From: Deltaproteobacteria bacterium ADurb.Bin026
GTDB lineage: Bacteria; Desulfobacterota; Syntrophorhabdia; Syntrophorhabdales; Syntrophorhabdaceae
NCBI GenBank assembly: GCA_002071245.1
Contig: MWEV01000265.1
Coordinates: forward strand, 1-7,213
Direction of reading: 5' to 3'
Length of the DNA stretch: 7,213 nt
Numbering within the stretch: position 1 is the stretch's first letter; the number at the start of each line of letters is the position of its first letter. The notes under the pieces are model-generated. The model did no database searches. It saw only the letters and a list, made by a program, of their open reading frames with translations, and had not been told where the DNA came from. This document shows positions 1 to 5,887 of this stretch, piece after piece. The position numbers and the translations under genes were made by a program.

Positions 1-1
1 C

Positions 2-388
2 TATCTTTTTGAGGAAAGCGATGACCTGAAATTCTTTTTTCCGAAATCATTGCCTTCAAATCCAATGAAACGATGGAATCTTTATATCCGGTGGATGGTG
101 CGCAAGGATGATATCGATGTTGGGCTTTGGAACTTCATCAATAAAAAGGATCTGATCATTCCTCTTGATACCCATCTTTTCAAAATTGGACGGTGTTTTA
201 ACTGGACACAGTGCAGGACGCCTTCTTACAAGGCTGCTGTTGAAATCACAAACGCCTTGAAGTTGTTTTCACCTGAAGACCCACTGAAATATGATTTTTT
301 CTTGTGCCACAAGGTAGGTATCGCTGCCGGCTGTACAGGTCAAAGAAACGAAAATTGCAGAAAAACCTGCATTATCTATAAACGATAG
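2..388 (+). CDS. TIGR02757/DUF2400 family protein, C-terminal part (5' end outside window)
   Basis: The reading frame is open from the left edge (first full codon at 2) and ends at TAG 386-388, so only the last 128 residues or so are visible. The family is recognised from the conserved run RWMVRKDDIDVGLW (about nt 89-130), then IPLDTHLFKIGR (about 158-193), EITNALKLFSPEDP (about 242-283) and KYDFFLCH. TIGR02757 proteins have no firmly established function. The LDTH segment resembles the strand carrying the catalytic Asp in HhH-GPD DNA glycosylases such as endonuclease III, which suggests a nucleic-acid or base-excision role; this is inference. The tail carries four cysteines (codons at 305, 332, 356 and 368) spaced C-x8-C-x7-C-x3-C, which could bind a metal or a cluster. 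The ATG/TTG codons near 50-65 are internal, because family-like sequence continues upstream of them. The next gene lies about 300-380 nt away behind its own promoter, so this gene probably ends its transcription unit. Confidence 0.85.
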   Translation, partial: YLFEESDDLKFFFPKSLPSNPMKRWNLYIRWMVRKDDIDVGLWNFINKKDLIIPLDTHLFKIGRCFNWTQCRTPSYKAAVEITNALKLFSPEDPLKYDFFLCHKVGIAAGCTGQRNENCRKTCIIYKR

Positions 389-560
389 AGATGGGCTTGA
401 AAATCTCTTTGGAGATACGATAAAAAAATCCTTACCAAGTATCGACGTCTTACGGGAAGCTGGTAGGTGATTTTACGGGGGCTTTCTCTCGAAGGAAAAA
501 TATTTAGCATCGTCTTATCTATCAGATGGTCGATTAAGTTGTTTATTAACGGAAAAATAA

Positions 561-573
561 GCATTGTCAATGC
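561..573. repeat. 13-nt palindrome overlapping the rimO -35 box (possible operator)
   Basis: GCATTG-T-CAATGC is a perfect inverted repeat with 6-nt arms around one central base, and it contains the whole -35 hexamer (564-569). A further GCATT follows at 581-585 in the promoter spacer and can pair with the AATGC at 569-573. A repressor bound here would block RNA polymerase, so an operator is plausible, but no cognate regulator is visible in the window. Confidence 0.4.
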
Positions 574-592
574 GTCGTTAGCATTATATAAT
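564..592 (+). promoter_or_regulatory. Sigma70-type promoter driving rimO (and the leader ORF)
   Basis: The -35 hexamer TTGTCA (564-569) matches TTGACA at five of six positions. It is followed by a 17-nt spacer (570-586) and a perfect -10 hexamer TATAAT (587-592). Transcription would start near 598-602 and give a leader of about 170 nt before the rimO start at 773. The orientation and position fit rimO as the target. This is the best promoter-like sequence in the window; it is read by eye and has no experimental support. Confidence 0.75.
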
Positions 593-684
593 CATAGTCT
601 TACGACACTTTACCAAAATATATTAAGACAGATGTTTTTAACTACATAAAATACATAGATATTTTTGCTTTAAATAGGCAAGAT

Positions 685-783
685 ATGCAAATCATTCGCA
701 TCGATTACAAAGACAATGGCGAAGGAATTGCAGATATTTTGAAAAAATTTAAAAAACAGGGAATATATGTAAGTGAAATTTAA
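685..783 (+). CDS. Possible 32-aa leader ORF overlapping the start of rimO
   Basis: ATG 685 opens a 32-codon frame ending at TAA 781-783. Its peptide begins MQIIRIDYKDNGEGIADILK and ends in a basic stretch followed by GIYVSEI. A weak AGG (676-678) lies 6 nt before the ATG. The last 11 nt overlap the beginning of rimO in another frame, a layout often seen in translationally coupled pairs. The frame lies inside the predicted transcript from the 564-592 promoter. I do not recognise the peptide, and a frame of this length could occur by chance. Confidence 0.25.
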   Translation: MQIIRIDYKDNGEGIADILKKFKKQGIYVSEI

Positions 784-2026
784 GATAATCAGTCTCGGGT
801 GTCCAAAAAATCTTGTTGAATCTGAATATATCGTCAGAAATCTGGAAAATGCAGGGCATGTACTTGCCGAGGAAGCAGACACAGTAATTATCAATACATG
901 CGCTTTTATTGAAGATTCAACGAAAGAATCTATTGAAACAATACTTGAAGAGGCACAAAGAAAAAGGGTGGTAGTAACGGGGTGTCTTCTCGAACGCTAT
1001 GGACAAAAGCTTCCTGAATTGATGCCGGAGGTTGACCTTTTTGTCGGAAGAAATTATTACACTGAAATTACAAACCTGATCGACAAAAAAGGATTATTTT
1101 TGAGAGAGGGGTCTTTTGCAGAAACATTCCCGAGAAGAATCCTCACAGGAAAGCCATCAGCTTATCTTAAAATTCAGGAGGGTTGCGACAATAGGTGTAG
1201 TTATTGCACTGTGCCTGACATAAGAGGCGGTCTTAAGAGCAGAAGGCCTGATGATGTAGTGATGGAACTTGAGTGGCTTTTAGATAACGGGTTCACAGAG
1301 ATCAATATTATAGGTCAGGATATTACTTCTTATGGCAAGCATGAAAATACAGATCTTTTGGGACTGCTTCGCCGAATACTTATGGTTAGAGGCGATTATT
1401 ACCTGAGACTTCTTTATATGCATCCAAGAGGAGTGACCGACGAGCTTATCGGTTTCATCAATAGTGATGAAAGGATTATAAAGTATATGGATATTCCTGT
1501 TCAGCATTCTGAAAACAAGATTCTCTCGTTGATGGGCAGAGGATATACAAAGGGCTATTTAGAAAATCTGCTCGGTGATATAAGGGAAAGGATTCCTGAT
1601 GCTGCGTTAAGAACAACAGCCATCGTTGGTTTTCCTGGCGAAACAGATGATGACTTCGAGTGTTTATACGAGTTTATAAAAAAATGGGAATTCGATATGC
1701 TTGGTGCCTTTATGTATTCAAAGGAAGAGGGCACAGGGGCATATAAAATGAAAGGACATGTTAAAAAAGGCGTGAAGCGTTTGAGATACAACAGAATTAT
1801 GGAGGTCCAGAAGGAGATATCAAAGAAAAGGCTTGCCATGCTTCAAGGAAAAACGACCAAAGTTATCGTAGAGGGAAAGGAAGAAGGGCACATGGTCGGG
1901 AGACTTTTGACGCAGGCCCCAGATATTGACGGGATTGCCTTTATTAAAGGTAAATGTGTTGCAGGTGAAATATGCGAAGGTAAAATAGTGAAAACCCTCG
2001 ATTATGATGTTATAGTAGAGGTATGA
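773..2026 (+). CDS. rimO: Ribosomal protein S12 methylthiotransferase RimO
   Basis: RimO is a cytoplasmic radical-SAM enzyme that adds a methylthio group to the beta carbon of a conserved aspartate in ribosomal protein S12 (Asp88/89 in E. coli). The 417-residue product has the three expected parts. The N-terminal MTTase domain opens with SLGCPKNLVESE and carries cluster cysteines C10, C43 (in NTCAFI) and C71 (in GCLLERYG). The radical-SAM domain has C138-x3-C142-x2-C145 in EGCDNRCSYC, then IIGQDITSYG, MHPRG and IPVQHSENKILSLMGR. A C-terminal TRAM domain covers roughly residues 350-417. LGCPKNLV-SE and the MHPRG segment favour RimO over its tRNA-modifying relative MiaB. The GTG start at 773 is fixed, because TAA (770-772) lies directly upstream in frame; a weak AGGGA (758-762) precedes it. 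The length is slightly below the usual 430-440 and no key residue is missing. It is probably transcribed from the promoter at 564-592. Confidence 0.96.
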   Translation: MKFKIISLGCPKNLVESEYIVRNLENAGHVLAEEADTVIINTCAFIEDSTKESIETILEEAQRKRVVVTGCLLERYGQKLPELMPEVDLFVGRNYYTEITNLIDKKGLFLREGSFAETFPRRILTGKPSAYLKIQEGCDNRCSYCTVPDIRGGLKSRRPDDVVMELEWLLDNGFTEINIIGQDITSYGKHENTDLLGLLRRILMVRGDYYLRLLYMHPRGVTDELIGFINSDERIIKYMDIPVQHSENKILSLMGRGYTKGYLENLLGDIRERIPDAALRTTAIVGFPGETDDDFECLYEFIKKWEFDMLGAFMYSKEEGTGAYKMKGHVKKGVKRLRYNRIMEVQKEISKKRLAMLQGKTTKVIVEGKEEGHMVGRLLTQAPDIDGIAFIKGKCVAGEICEGKIVKTLDYDVIVEV

Positions 2027-2116
2027 AAGGTGAAAGACCGAATATCGAATATCGTACATCGTATATCGGACAGAGGCAGTTATAAATGAAATCAGTGTGA
2101 AAGCCGAAAGGTGAAA
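2025..2116 (+). repeat. 11-nt direct repeat GAAAGGTGAAA, copies at 2025-2035 and 2106-2116
   Basis: Two identical GAAAGGTGAAA copies lie 81 nt apart. The first begins inside the rimO stop codon (2024-2026). A third, looser GTGAAAG lies between them at about 2097-2103. Together with the other repeats in 2027-2223 they show that the rimO-lysS spacer is built of short repeated words. Confidence 0.55.
2040..2067 (+). repeat. Tandem heptamer array, four units (GAATATC type)
   Basis: Four consecutive 7-nt units are visible: GAATATC, GAATATC, GTACATC and GTATATC. They start 13 nt after the rimO stop codon. The first two are identical and the others differ at one to three positions, so the array looks like a decayed tandem repeat. 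No coding role is apparent. It could be part of a dispersed intergenic repeat or a replication-slippage product. Confidence 0.6.
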
Positions 2117-2132
2117 TCAGGAGCCAAGGGAA

Positions 2133-2200
2133 AAGGGTCGAGGGGTTTAAGGATACAAGTTAAACACCCAAACCCACAACCCACAAACCCTTGAACCCTT
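2133..2200. repeat. Imperfect inverted repeat upstream of lysS
   Basis: The arm at 2133-2148 (AAGGGTCGAGGGGTTT) is complementary in 13 of 16 positions to the arm at 2185-2200 (AAACCCTTGAACCCTT), with 36 nt between them. A competing inner hairpin can pair GGGGTTTAA (2142-2150) with TTAAAC-A-CCC (2160-2169), with one bulged A. No T tract follows, so this does not look like a rimO terminator. The right arm ends 13 nt before the lysS ribosome binding site, so any fold in the leader could affect lysS translation. Confidence 0.45.
2167..2198 (-). other. G-quadruplex motif on the minus strand (C-rich on plus)
   Basis: Five CCC tracts occur on the plus strand at 2167-2169, 2173-2175, 2180-2182, 2188-2190 and 2196-2198. 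Read on the minus strand they give five GGG tracts with loops of 5, 5, 4 and 3 nt, which satisfies the usual G3+N1-7 quadruplex rule with one spare tract. The minus strand is the template for lysS transcription. The motif is directly visible; whether it folds in the cell is unknown. Confidence 0.6.
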
Positions 2201-2213
2201 ATAACAAGCATTC

Positions 2214-2218
2214 AGGAG
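2214..2218 (+). promoter_or_regulatory. Ribosome binding site deciding the lysS start
   Basis: AGGAG lies 5 nt before ATG 2224. This supports ATG 2224 over an in-frame TTG at 2191, which would add 11 residues encoded by the repeat-rich spacer and has no ribosome binding site of its own. Confidence 0.75.
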
Positions 2219-2223
2219 CAAAG

Positions 2224-3687
2224 ATGGAACCGATTAATGAGTTAATTATTGTAAGGATGGAAAAGGAAAAGGCACTAAGGGAGAATGGCATAGAAACATA
2301 TCCCCAGGACAATGGACCCTATATAACGACAGGGGATGTTGAAGAAAAATACAATCTCTTTTCCCACGATGAACTTGAAAAAACAGAAGAACATGTTGCT
2401 GTAGCAGGACGGATTATGGCTTTTCGGGATTTCGGAAAGAGTTCTTTCGTGCACATTCAGGATAGGAAGGGTAAAATTCAGATTTATGTGAGAAAGGACA
2501 TGCTTAAATCACCTGAATACACAACATTCAAAAGGTTTGATATATGTGATATAGTGGGGGTAGAAGGCAGGGTATTCAGGACAAAGACGGGTGAACTGAC
2601 AATCCTTGCTGAAAACATTAAACTTCTAACTAAATCTCTAAGGCCGTTGCCTGAGAAATGGCATGGTCTTAAAGATGTAGAAGAAAGATATAGAAAACGT
2701 TACCTTGACCTAATCGTTAATCAACGAGCGAGGGATGTCTTTACAATAAGGGCGAAAATCGTCGAATTTATTAGGAATTATTTTGTTAAAAACGATTTTA
2801 TTGAAGTTGAAACGCCGATGATGCATGTAATCCCCGGTGGGGCTGTAGCAAAACCTTTTATTACCCATCATAATGCGATGGGGATGGATCTTTACCTCAG
2901 GATAGCACCTGAGTTGTACCTGAAAAGGCTTGTGGTGGGTGGCTTTGAGAGGGTGTTTGAGATAAATCGGAATTTCAGAAACGAAGGGATTTCTGTTCGA
3001 CATAACCCTGAATTCACAATGCTCGAATTTTATCAGGCCTATGCAACATATGAGGATCTCATGTCATTTACTGAGAACATGGTTTCTTCGCTCGTAAAAG
3101 AACTTTTTGGTGGTTATAAGGTTATGTTTGGTGGACAGGAGATAGATTTTTCAGTTCCGTGGCGACGCATTACAATGAAAGAGGCATTAAGGGAATTTGG
3201 CGGCTTTGACCTTGAACAGATGGATGATATGGGGAAGCTTGCCTCATATGCAAAGGAGCTTGAGATAGAAGGTGCTGAAAAAGAGAATAAAGGCAAGCTT
3301 ATTACCAAGATATTCGAAGAACTCTGTGAAAAACAATTGATTCAGCCGACCTTTGTAACACATTATCCGGTCGAGGTGTCGCCGCTTGCCAAAAGGAAAA
3401 AGGATAACCCTGATATTACTGAGAGGTTTGAGCTTTATATCAGCGGCATGGAAATTGCCAATGGATTCAATGAATTGAATGACCCCATTGACCAGAGGGG
3501 AAGGTTTGAAGAACAGATAAAGGCAAAGGAAGAAGGGGCAATGATGGATGAGGATTATATAACAGCCCTTGAGTACGGCCTTCCACCTACTGCAGGCGAA
3601 GGCATTGGTATCGACCGTTTGACGATGCTTCTAACGGATAGTCCGTCAATCCGCGAAGTTATTCTATTTCCACTTTTGAGACCATGA
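2224..3687 (+). CDS. lysS: Lysine--tRNA ligase, class II (LysRS)
   Basis: LysRS charges tRNA-Lys with lysine in the cytoplasm using ATP. The 487-residue product has the class II layout. An N-terminal OB-fold anticodon-binding domain covers roughly residues 50-140 and includes VAGRIMAFRDFGKSSFVHIQ. The catalytic core follows, with motif 1 around the KIVEFIRNYF and EVETPMM segments. The LysRS-typical PFITHHNAMGMDLYLRIAPE and LYLKRLVVGGFERVFEI come next, then motif 2 (FRNEGISVRHNPEFTMLEF, from residue 251) and motif 3 (GEGIGIDRLTMLL, from residue 458). The length is normal for bacterial LysRS (about 490-505). The start is set by AGGAG at 2214-2218. The gene is followed after 69 nt by lolC without a visible terminator, so lysS, lolC and lolD probably share a transcript. 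No obvious promoter was seen in the repeat-filled 2027-2223 spacer, so read-through from rimO is possible. Confidence 0.97.
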   Translation: MEPINELIIVRMEKEKALRENGIETYPQDNGPYITTGDVEEKYNLFSHDELEKTEEHVAVAGRIMAFRDFGKSSFVHIQDRKGKIQIYVRKDMLKSPEYTTFKRFDICDIVGVEGRVFRTKTGELTILAENIKLLTKSLRPLPEKWHGLKDVEERYRKRYLDLIVNQRARDVFTIRAKIVEFIRNYFVKNDFIEVETPMMHVIPGGAVAKPFITHHNAMGMDLYLRIAPELYLKRLVVGGFERVFEINRNFRNEGISVRHNPEFTMLEFYQAYATYEDLMSFTENMVSSLVKELFGGYKVMFGGQEIDFSVPWRRITMKEALREFGGFDLEQMDDMGKLASYAKELEIEGAEKENKGKLITKIFEELCEKQLIQPTFVTHYPVEVSPLAKRKKDNPDITERFELYISGMEIANGFNELNDPIDQRGRFEEQIKAKEEGAMMDEDYITALEYGLPPTAGEGIGIDRLTMLLTDSPSIREVILFPLLRP

Positions 3688-3756
3688 GGATATGGCGCAA
3701 AACATAAAGTATGCAAGAAAGACTTTACGCTAAAAGCTACGGTGAAAGTTATAAAG

Positions 3757-4956
3757 ATGGATTATGAAACTAACATAGGTTTGCGTTATCTGCGCTCCAA
3801 GAGAAAAGAGGCGTTTATATCCTTTACCACCTGGATTGCGGTGGTGGGCATAGCAATAGGGGTTATGGCGCTCATTATCGTTATTGCCGTGATGACAGGT
3901 TTTCAGAATGAGATACGGGAAAGGATACTCGGCATCAATCCACACGTGCTTTTACTGAGTATAGACGGGGATATCAAAAAACCGGAAGGGCTTGTTGATA
4001 AGATAAAACAATCAGATGGCGTTACACATGCATTTCCGTTTATTACGTTTCAGGCTATGGTGCAAAGCGGAAGACAATTGTCTGGTGTTGCCGTTAAAGG
4101 CTTGAATGCAGAAGATATAGGATTTATGGGAAAGCTGATCAAGGACGGAAGCATAAATGCGTTGAACAACAAAAACAACATCCTTATTGGGAAGGAATTG
4201 GCAAAGCACATGGGACTTTTGCCTGGCGATGTGTTTACGGTCATGGTGCCTTTTGGGGGTTATTCTCCAATGGGTGCAATGCCTGAGACTGTTCGCGTAA
4301 AGATCGGCGGGATTTTTGAAACAGGTATGTACGAGATCGATAATACCCTTATTATTATGTCTTTAAGGGATGTCGAAAGCATCATGGATATCGGTGCAAC
4401 AGGGATTGAAGTAAAATTGAAGGATGCCTATAGGGCTGATGAGGCAAGAAAGGACATATTAAAGAGGGTAGGTGGTAATTATTTTGCCAGGACATGGATT
4501 GAGATGAATAAAAATCTGTTTTCAGCATTGAAGCTCGAAAAGATTGCAATGTTCATAATACTTGCCTTGATAATCTTTGTGGCAAGCTTCAATATCATCA
4601 GTTCCCTCATAATGACGGTCATGGAAAAAAAGAAGGATATAGCTATTCTTAAAGCAATGGGGGCAAAGAAAAAAAGCATAATGAAAATCTTCATGGTTGA
4701 GGGTGTGACGATAGGCGTTTTTGGGGCTATGATCGGTTCGGTGAGTGGTTATGGCATATGTGAGATTATCAGGAGGTACAAGATTATCAAGCTACCTGAA
4801 GATATATACTATATCAGCAGCCTGCCGGTAAAAATCAGTTTTTTCGATGTAGGTCTTGTTGCATCGGTTACCATGATTATATGTATCCTTGCAACGCTGT
4901 ATCCCTCTTATAAGGCTTCAAAGATAGACCCTGTGGAGACCCTGCGTTATGAGTGA
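3757..4956 (+). CDS. lolC: Lipoprotein-releasing ABC transporter permease, LolC/LolE family
   Basis: LolC/E proteins are the inner-membrane permeases that, with the ATPase LolD, lift outer-membrane lipoproteins from the inner membrane and hand them to periplasmic LolA. The 399-residue product starts with the typical IGLRYLRSKRKEAFISF segment. Transmembrane helix 1 is at about residues 22-46 (GIAIGVMALIIVIAVMTGF), followed by a periplasmic domain (about 50-260). Three C-terminal helices form an FtsX-type domain (about 263-289, 317-338 and 366-386). The coupling motif ILKAMGAKKKSI lies after helix 2, and the tail KIDPVETLRYE is characteristic. A PFGGYSPMGAMP segment (165-176) resembles the LolA-binding hook of E. 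coli LolC. ATG 3757 fits family N-termini best and has GGTGA (3741-3745) 11 nt upstream; an in-frame GTG at 3742 would add five residues. The stop overlaps the lolD start by 8 nt. No second permease is nearby, so a homodimer with LolD is likely. Confidence 0.93.
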   Translation: MDYETNIGLRYLRSKRKEAFISFTTWIAVVGIAIGVMALIIVIAVMTGFQNEIRERILGINPHVLLLSIDGDIKKPEGLVDKIKQSDGVTHAFPFITFQAMVQSGRQLSGVAVKGLNAEDIGFMGKLIKDGSINALNNKNNILIGKELAKHMGLLPGDVFTVMVPFGGYSPMGAMPETVRVKIGGIFETGMYEIDNTLIIMSLRDVESIMDIGATGIEVKLKDAYRADEARKDILKRVGGNYFARTWIEMNKNLFSALKLEKIAMFIILALIIFVASFNIISSLIMTVMEKKKDIAILKAMGAKKKSIMKIFMVEGVTIGVFGAMIGSVSGYGICEIIRRYKIIKLPEDIYYISSLPVKISFFDVGLVASVTMIICILATLYPSYKASKIDPVETLRYE

Positions 4957-5629
4957 GCCCGTCCTGCAGGTTTCCGGACTTAAAAAACGTTTCAACAAGA
5001 ACAATGCGGAACTCAATATATTGAAGGGTATAAATATCGATATATATGAGGGTGATTTTATTACCATCATGGGGCCTTCAGGGGCAGGCAAAAGTACTTT
5101 CCTCCACATACTCGGCACACTCGATGCTGCCACTGGAGGCGAGATATTTTTTAGGGGCAAGAATATAAATCAATTTACCGAAGACGAGGCGAGCAGGTTC
5201 AGGAATGAAAAGGTGGGTTTTGTATTTCAGTTCTATCATCTTTTACATGATTTTAACGTTATCGAAAATATCACGATACCGCTTCTCATAAGGGGAATGG
5301 GCGATCAAGAAGCTGTTTCAAAGGCTGAGACATTTCTGAATATCATGGGGTTAAATGAAAGAAGAAATCATAAACCAGGTGAACTCTCCGGCGGAGAGCA
5401 ACAGAGAGTTGCTATTGCAAGGGCATTGGTGAACGAACCTGAGATTATTCTTGCTGATGAGCCTACAGGCAACCTTGACAGAAAAACCGGTAGAGAGGTG
5501 CTTGACTATATCCTTTCAGTGAATGAACGTATTTCCTCGACCCTTATTCTTGTTACCCATGACCCCGAGATTGGGCCGCTTGGGAGACGTAGATTTAATA
5601 TGGTTGATGGTGAACTCTTCGAGCTTTGA
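4949..5629 (+). CDS. lolD: Lipoprotein-releasing ABC transporter ATP-binding protein LolD
   Basis: LolD is the cytoplasmic ATPase of the Lol complex and supplies energy for lipoprotein release by the adjacent LolC permease. The 226-residue protein has a full set of ABC motifs: Walker A GPSGAGKST (42-50), Q-loop Gln94 in FVFQFYHLL, signature LSGGEQQRVAIARAL (146-160), Walker B IILADEPTGNLD (166-177) and H-loop His204 in VTHD. FYHLLHDFNVIENI is typical of the LolD/MacB/FtsE branch of importer-like ATPases, and the lolC linkage selects LolD. The start ATG 4949 lies inside the end of lolC, with GGAG (4935-4938) 10 nt upstream, so translation is probably coupled. The length is normal for the family (about 220-235). 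No clear intrinsic terminator follows. Confidence 0.95.
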   Translation: MSEPVLQVSGLKKRFNKNNAELNILKGINIDIYEGDFITIMGPSGAGKSTFLHILGTLDAATGGEIFFRGKNINQFTEDEASRFRNEKVGFVFQFYHLLHDFNVIENITIPLLIRGMGDQEAVSKAETFLNIMGLNERRNHKPGELSGGEQQRVAIARALVNEPEIILADEPTGNLDRKTGREVLDYILSVNERISSTLILVTHDPEIGPLGRRRFNMVDGELFEL

Positions 5630-5887
5630 ATAGAAAAGTAAGAAAGTGATGGACACGAAATGCTATGCAAAGCGATTGTGATGCTGCAAATTTGGCATGT
5701 GATATCCAACGCCCAATAGGGCCAACACATTAGCATAACCTGCTCACCATGTTATCATGTTTTGTAGATAAATTGTTGCCTATGGTTGGGCTGTCAACGA
5801 GATATATATTGACTTCAAATAATCCTCTATGTTACCAAAATAATTTATAATTGACCAGAAGGCACATCCAAAAAAAGAGGAGTTGCT
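5630..5887. other. Intergenic spacer between lolD and the FadH-like gene
   Basis: No gene is supported on either strand. A small GC hairpin (GCCC-AATA-GGGC, about 5710-5721) lacks a T tract, so it is only a weak terminator candidate. A TATAAT at 5846-5851 has no acceptable -35 partner at normal spacing, and TTGACT at 5809-5814 has no good -10 box, so no sigma70 promoter can be named with confidence. GTCAA (5793-5797) and TTGAC (5809-5813) form a 5-bp inverted repeat, and TTGAC recurs at 5851-5855; these could be regulator half-sites. Confidence 0.5.
5876..5882 (+). promoter_or_regulatory. Strong ribosome binding site for the FadH-like gene
   Basis: AGAGGAG follows an A-rich run and ends 5 nt before ATG 5888. 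This is the strongest Shine-Dalgarno sequence in the window and fixes the start of the following gene. Confidence 0.8.

Larger units (their letters stand above)
389..684. other. AT-rich intergenic region upstream of rimO
   Basis: No credible gene is visible on either strand in this stretch. Short frames here lack family-like sequence and good ribosome binding sites. It holds a weak 5-bp hairpin at 403-416 (ATCTC/GAGAT), which is not followed by a T tract on the plus strand and so is not a convincing terminator. It also holds the strong promoter and palindrome listed separately at 561-592. The region from about 598 onward would be the 5' leader of the rimO transcript. Confidence 0.6.

Noticed and set aside
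403..416. Hairpin ATCTC-TTTG-GAGAT after the DUF2400 gene as a terminator.
   Set aside because: The stem is only 5 bp and AT-rich, and what follows on the plus strand is ACGATAAAAAAA rather than a T tract. No minus-strand gene would use it in the other direction.
467..649. A 60-codon plus-strand frame in the rimO upstream region.
   Set aside because: It has no ribosome binding site at its GTG/ATG-type start, no family-like sequence, and it runs across the predicted promoter and palindrome.
623..652. Second promoter TTAAGA-18 nt-TAAAAT nearer to rimO.
   Set aside because: The -35 box matches at only four positions and such matches are common in AT-rich DNA; the 564-592 promoter is far better.
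2191..2223. Extension of LysS to an in-frame TTG at 2191.
   Set aside because: The extra 11 residues come from the repeat-rich spacer, and the AGGAG at 2214-2218 is correctly placed only for ATG 2224.
3693..3734. A 13-codon frame between lysS and lolC.
   Set aside because: It is too short to support, has no ribosome binding site, and lies in a 69-nt gap where one random frame is expected.
5710..5721. GCCC-AATA-GGGC hairpin after lolD as an intrinsic terminator.
   Set aside because: The stem is only 4 bp and no T run follows; termination here cannot be claimed.
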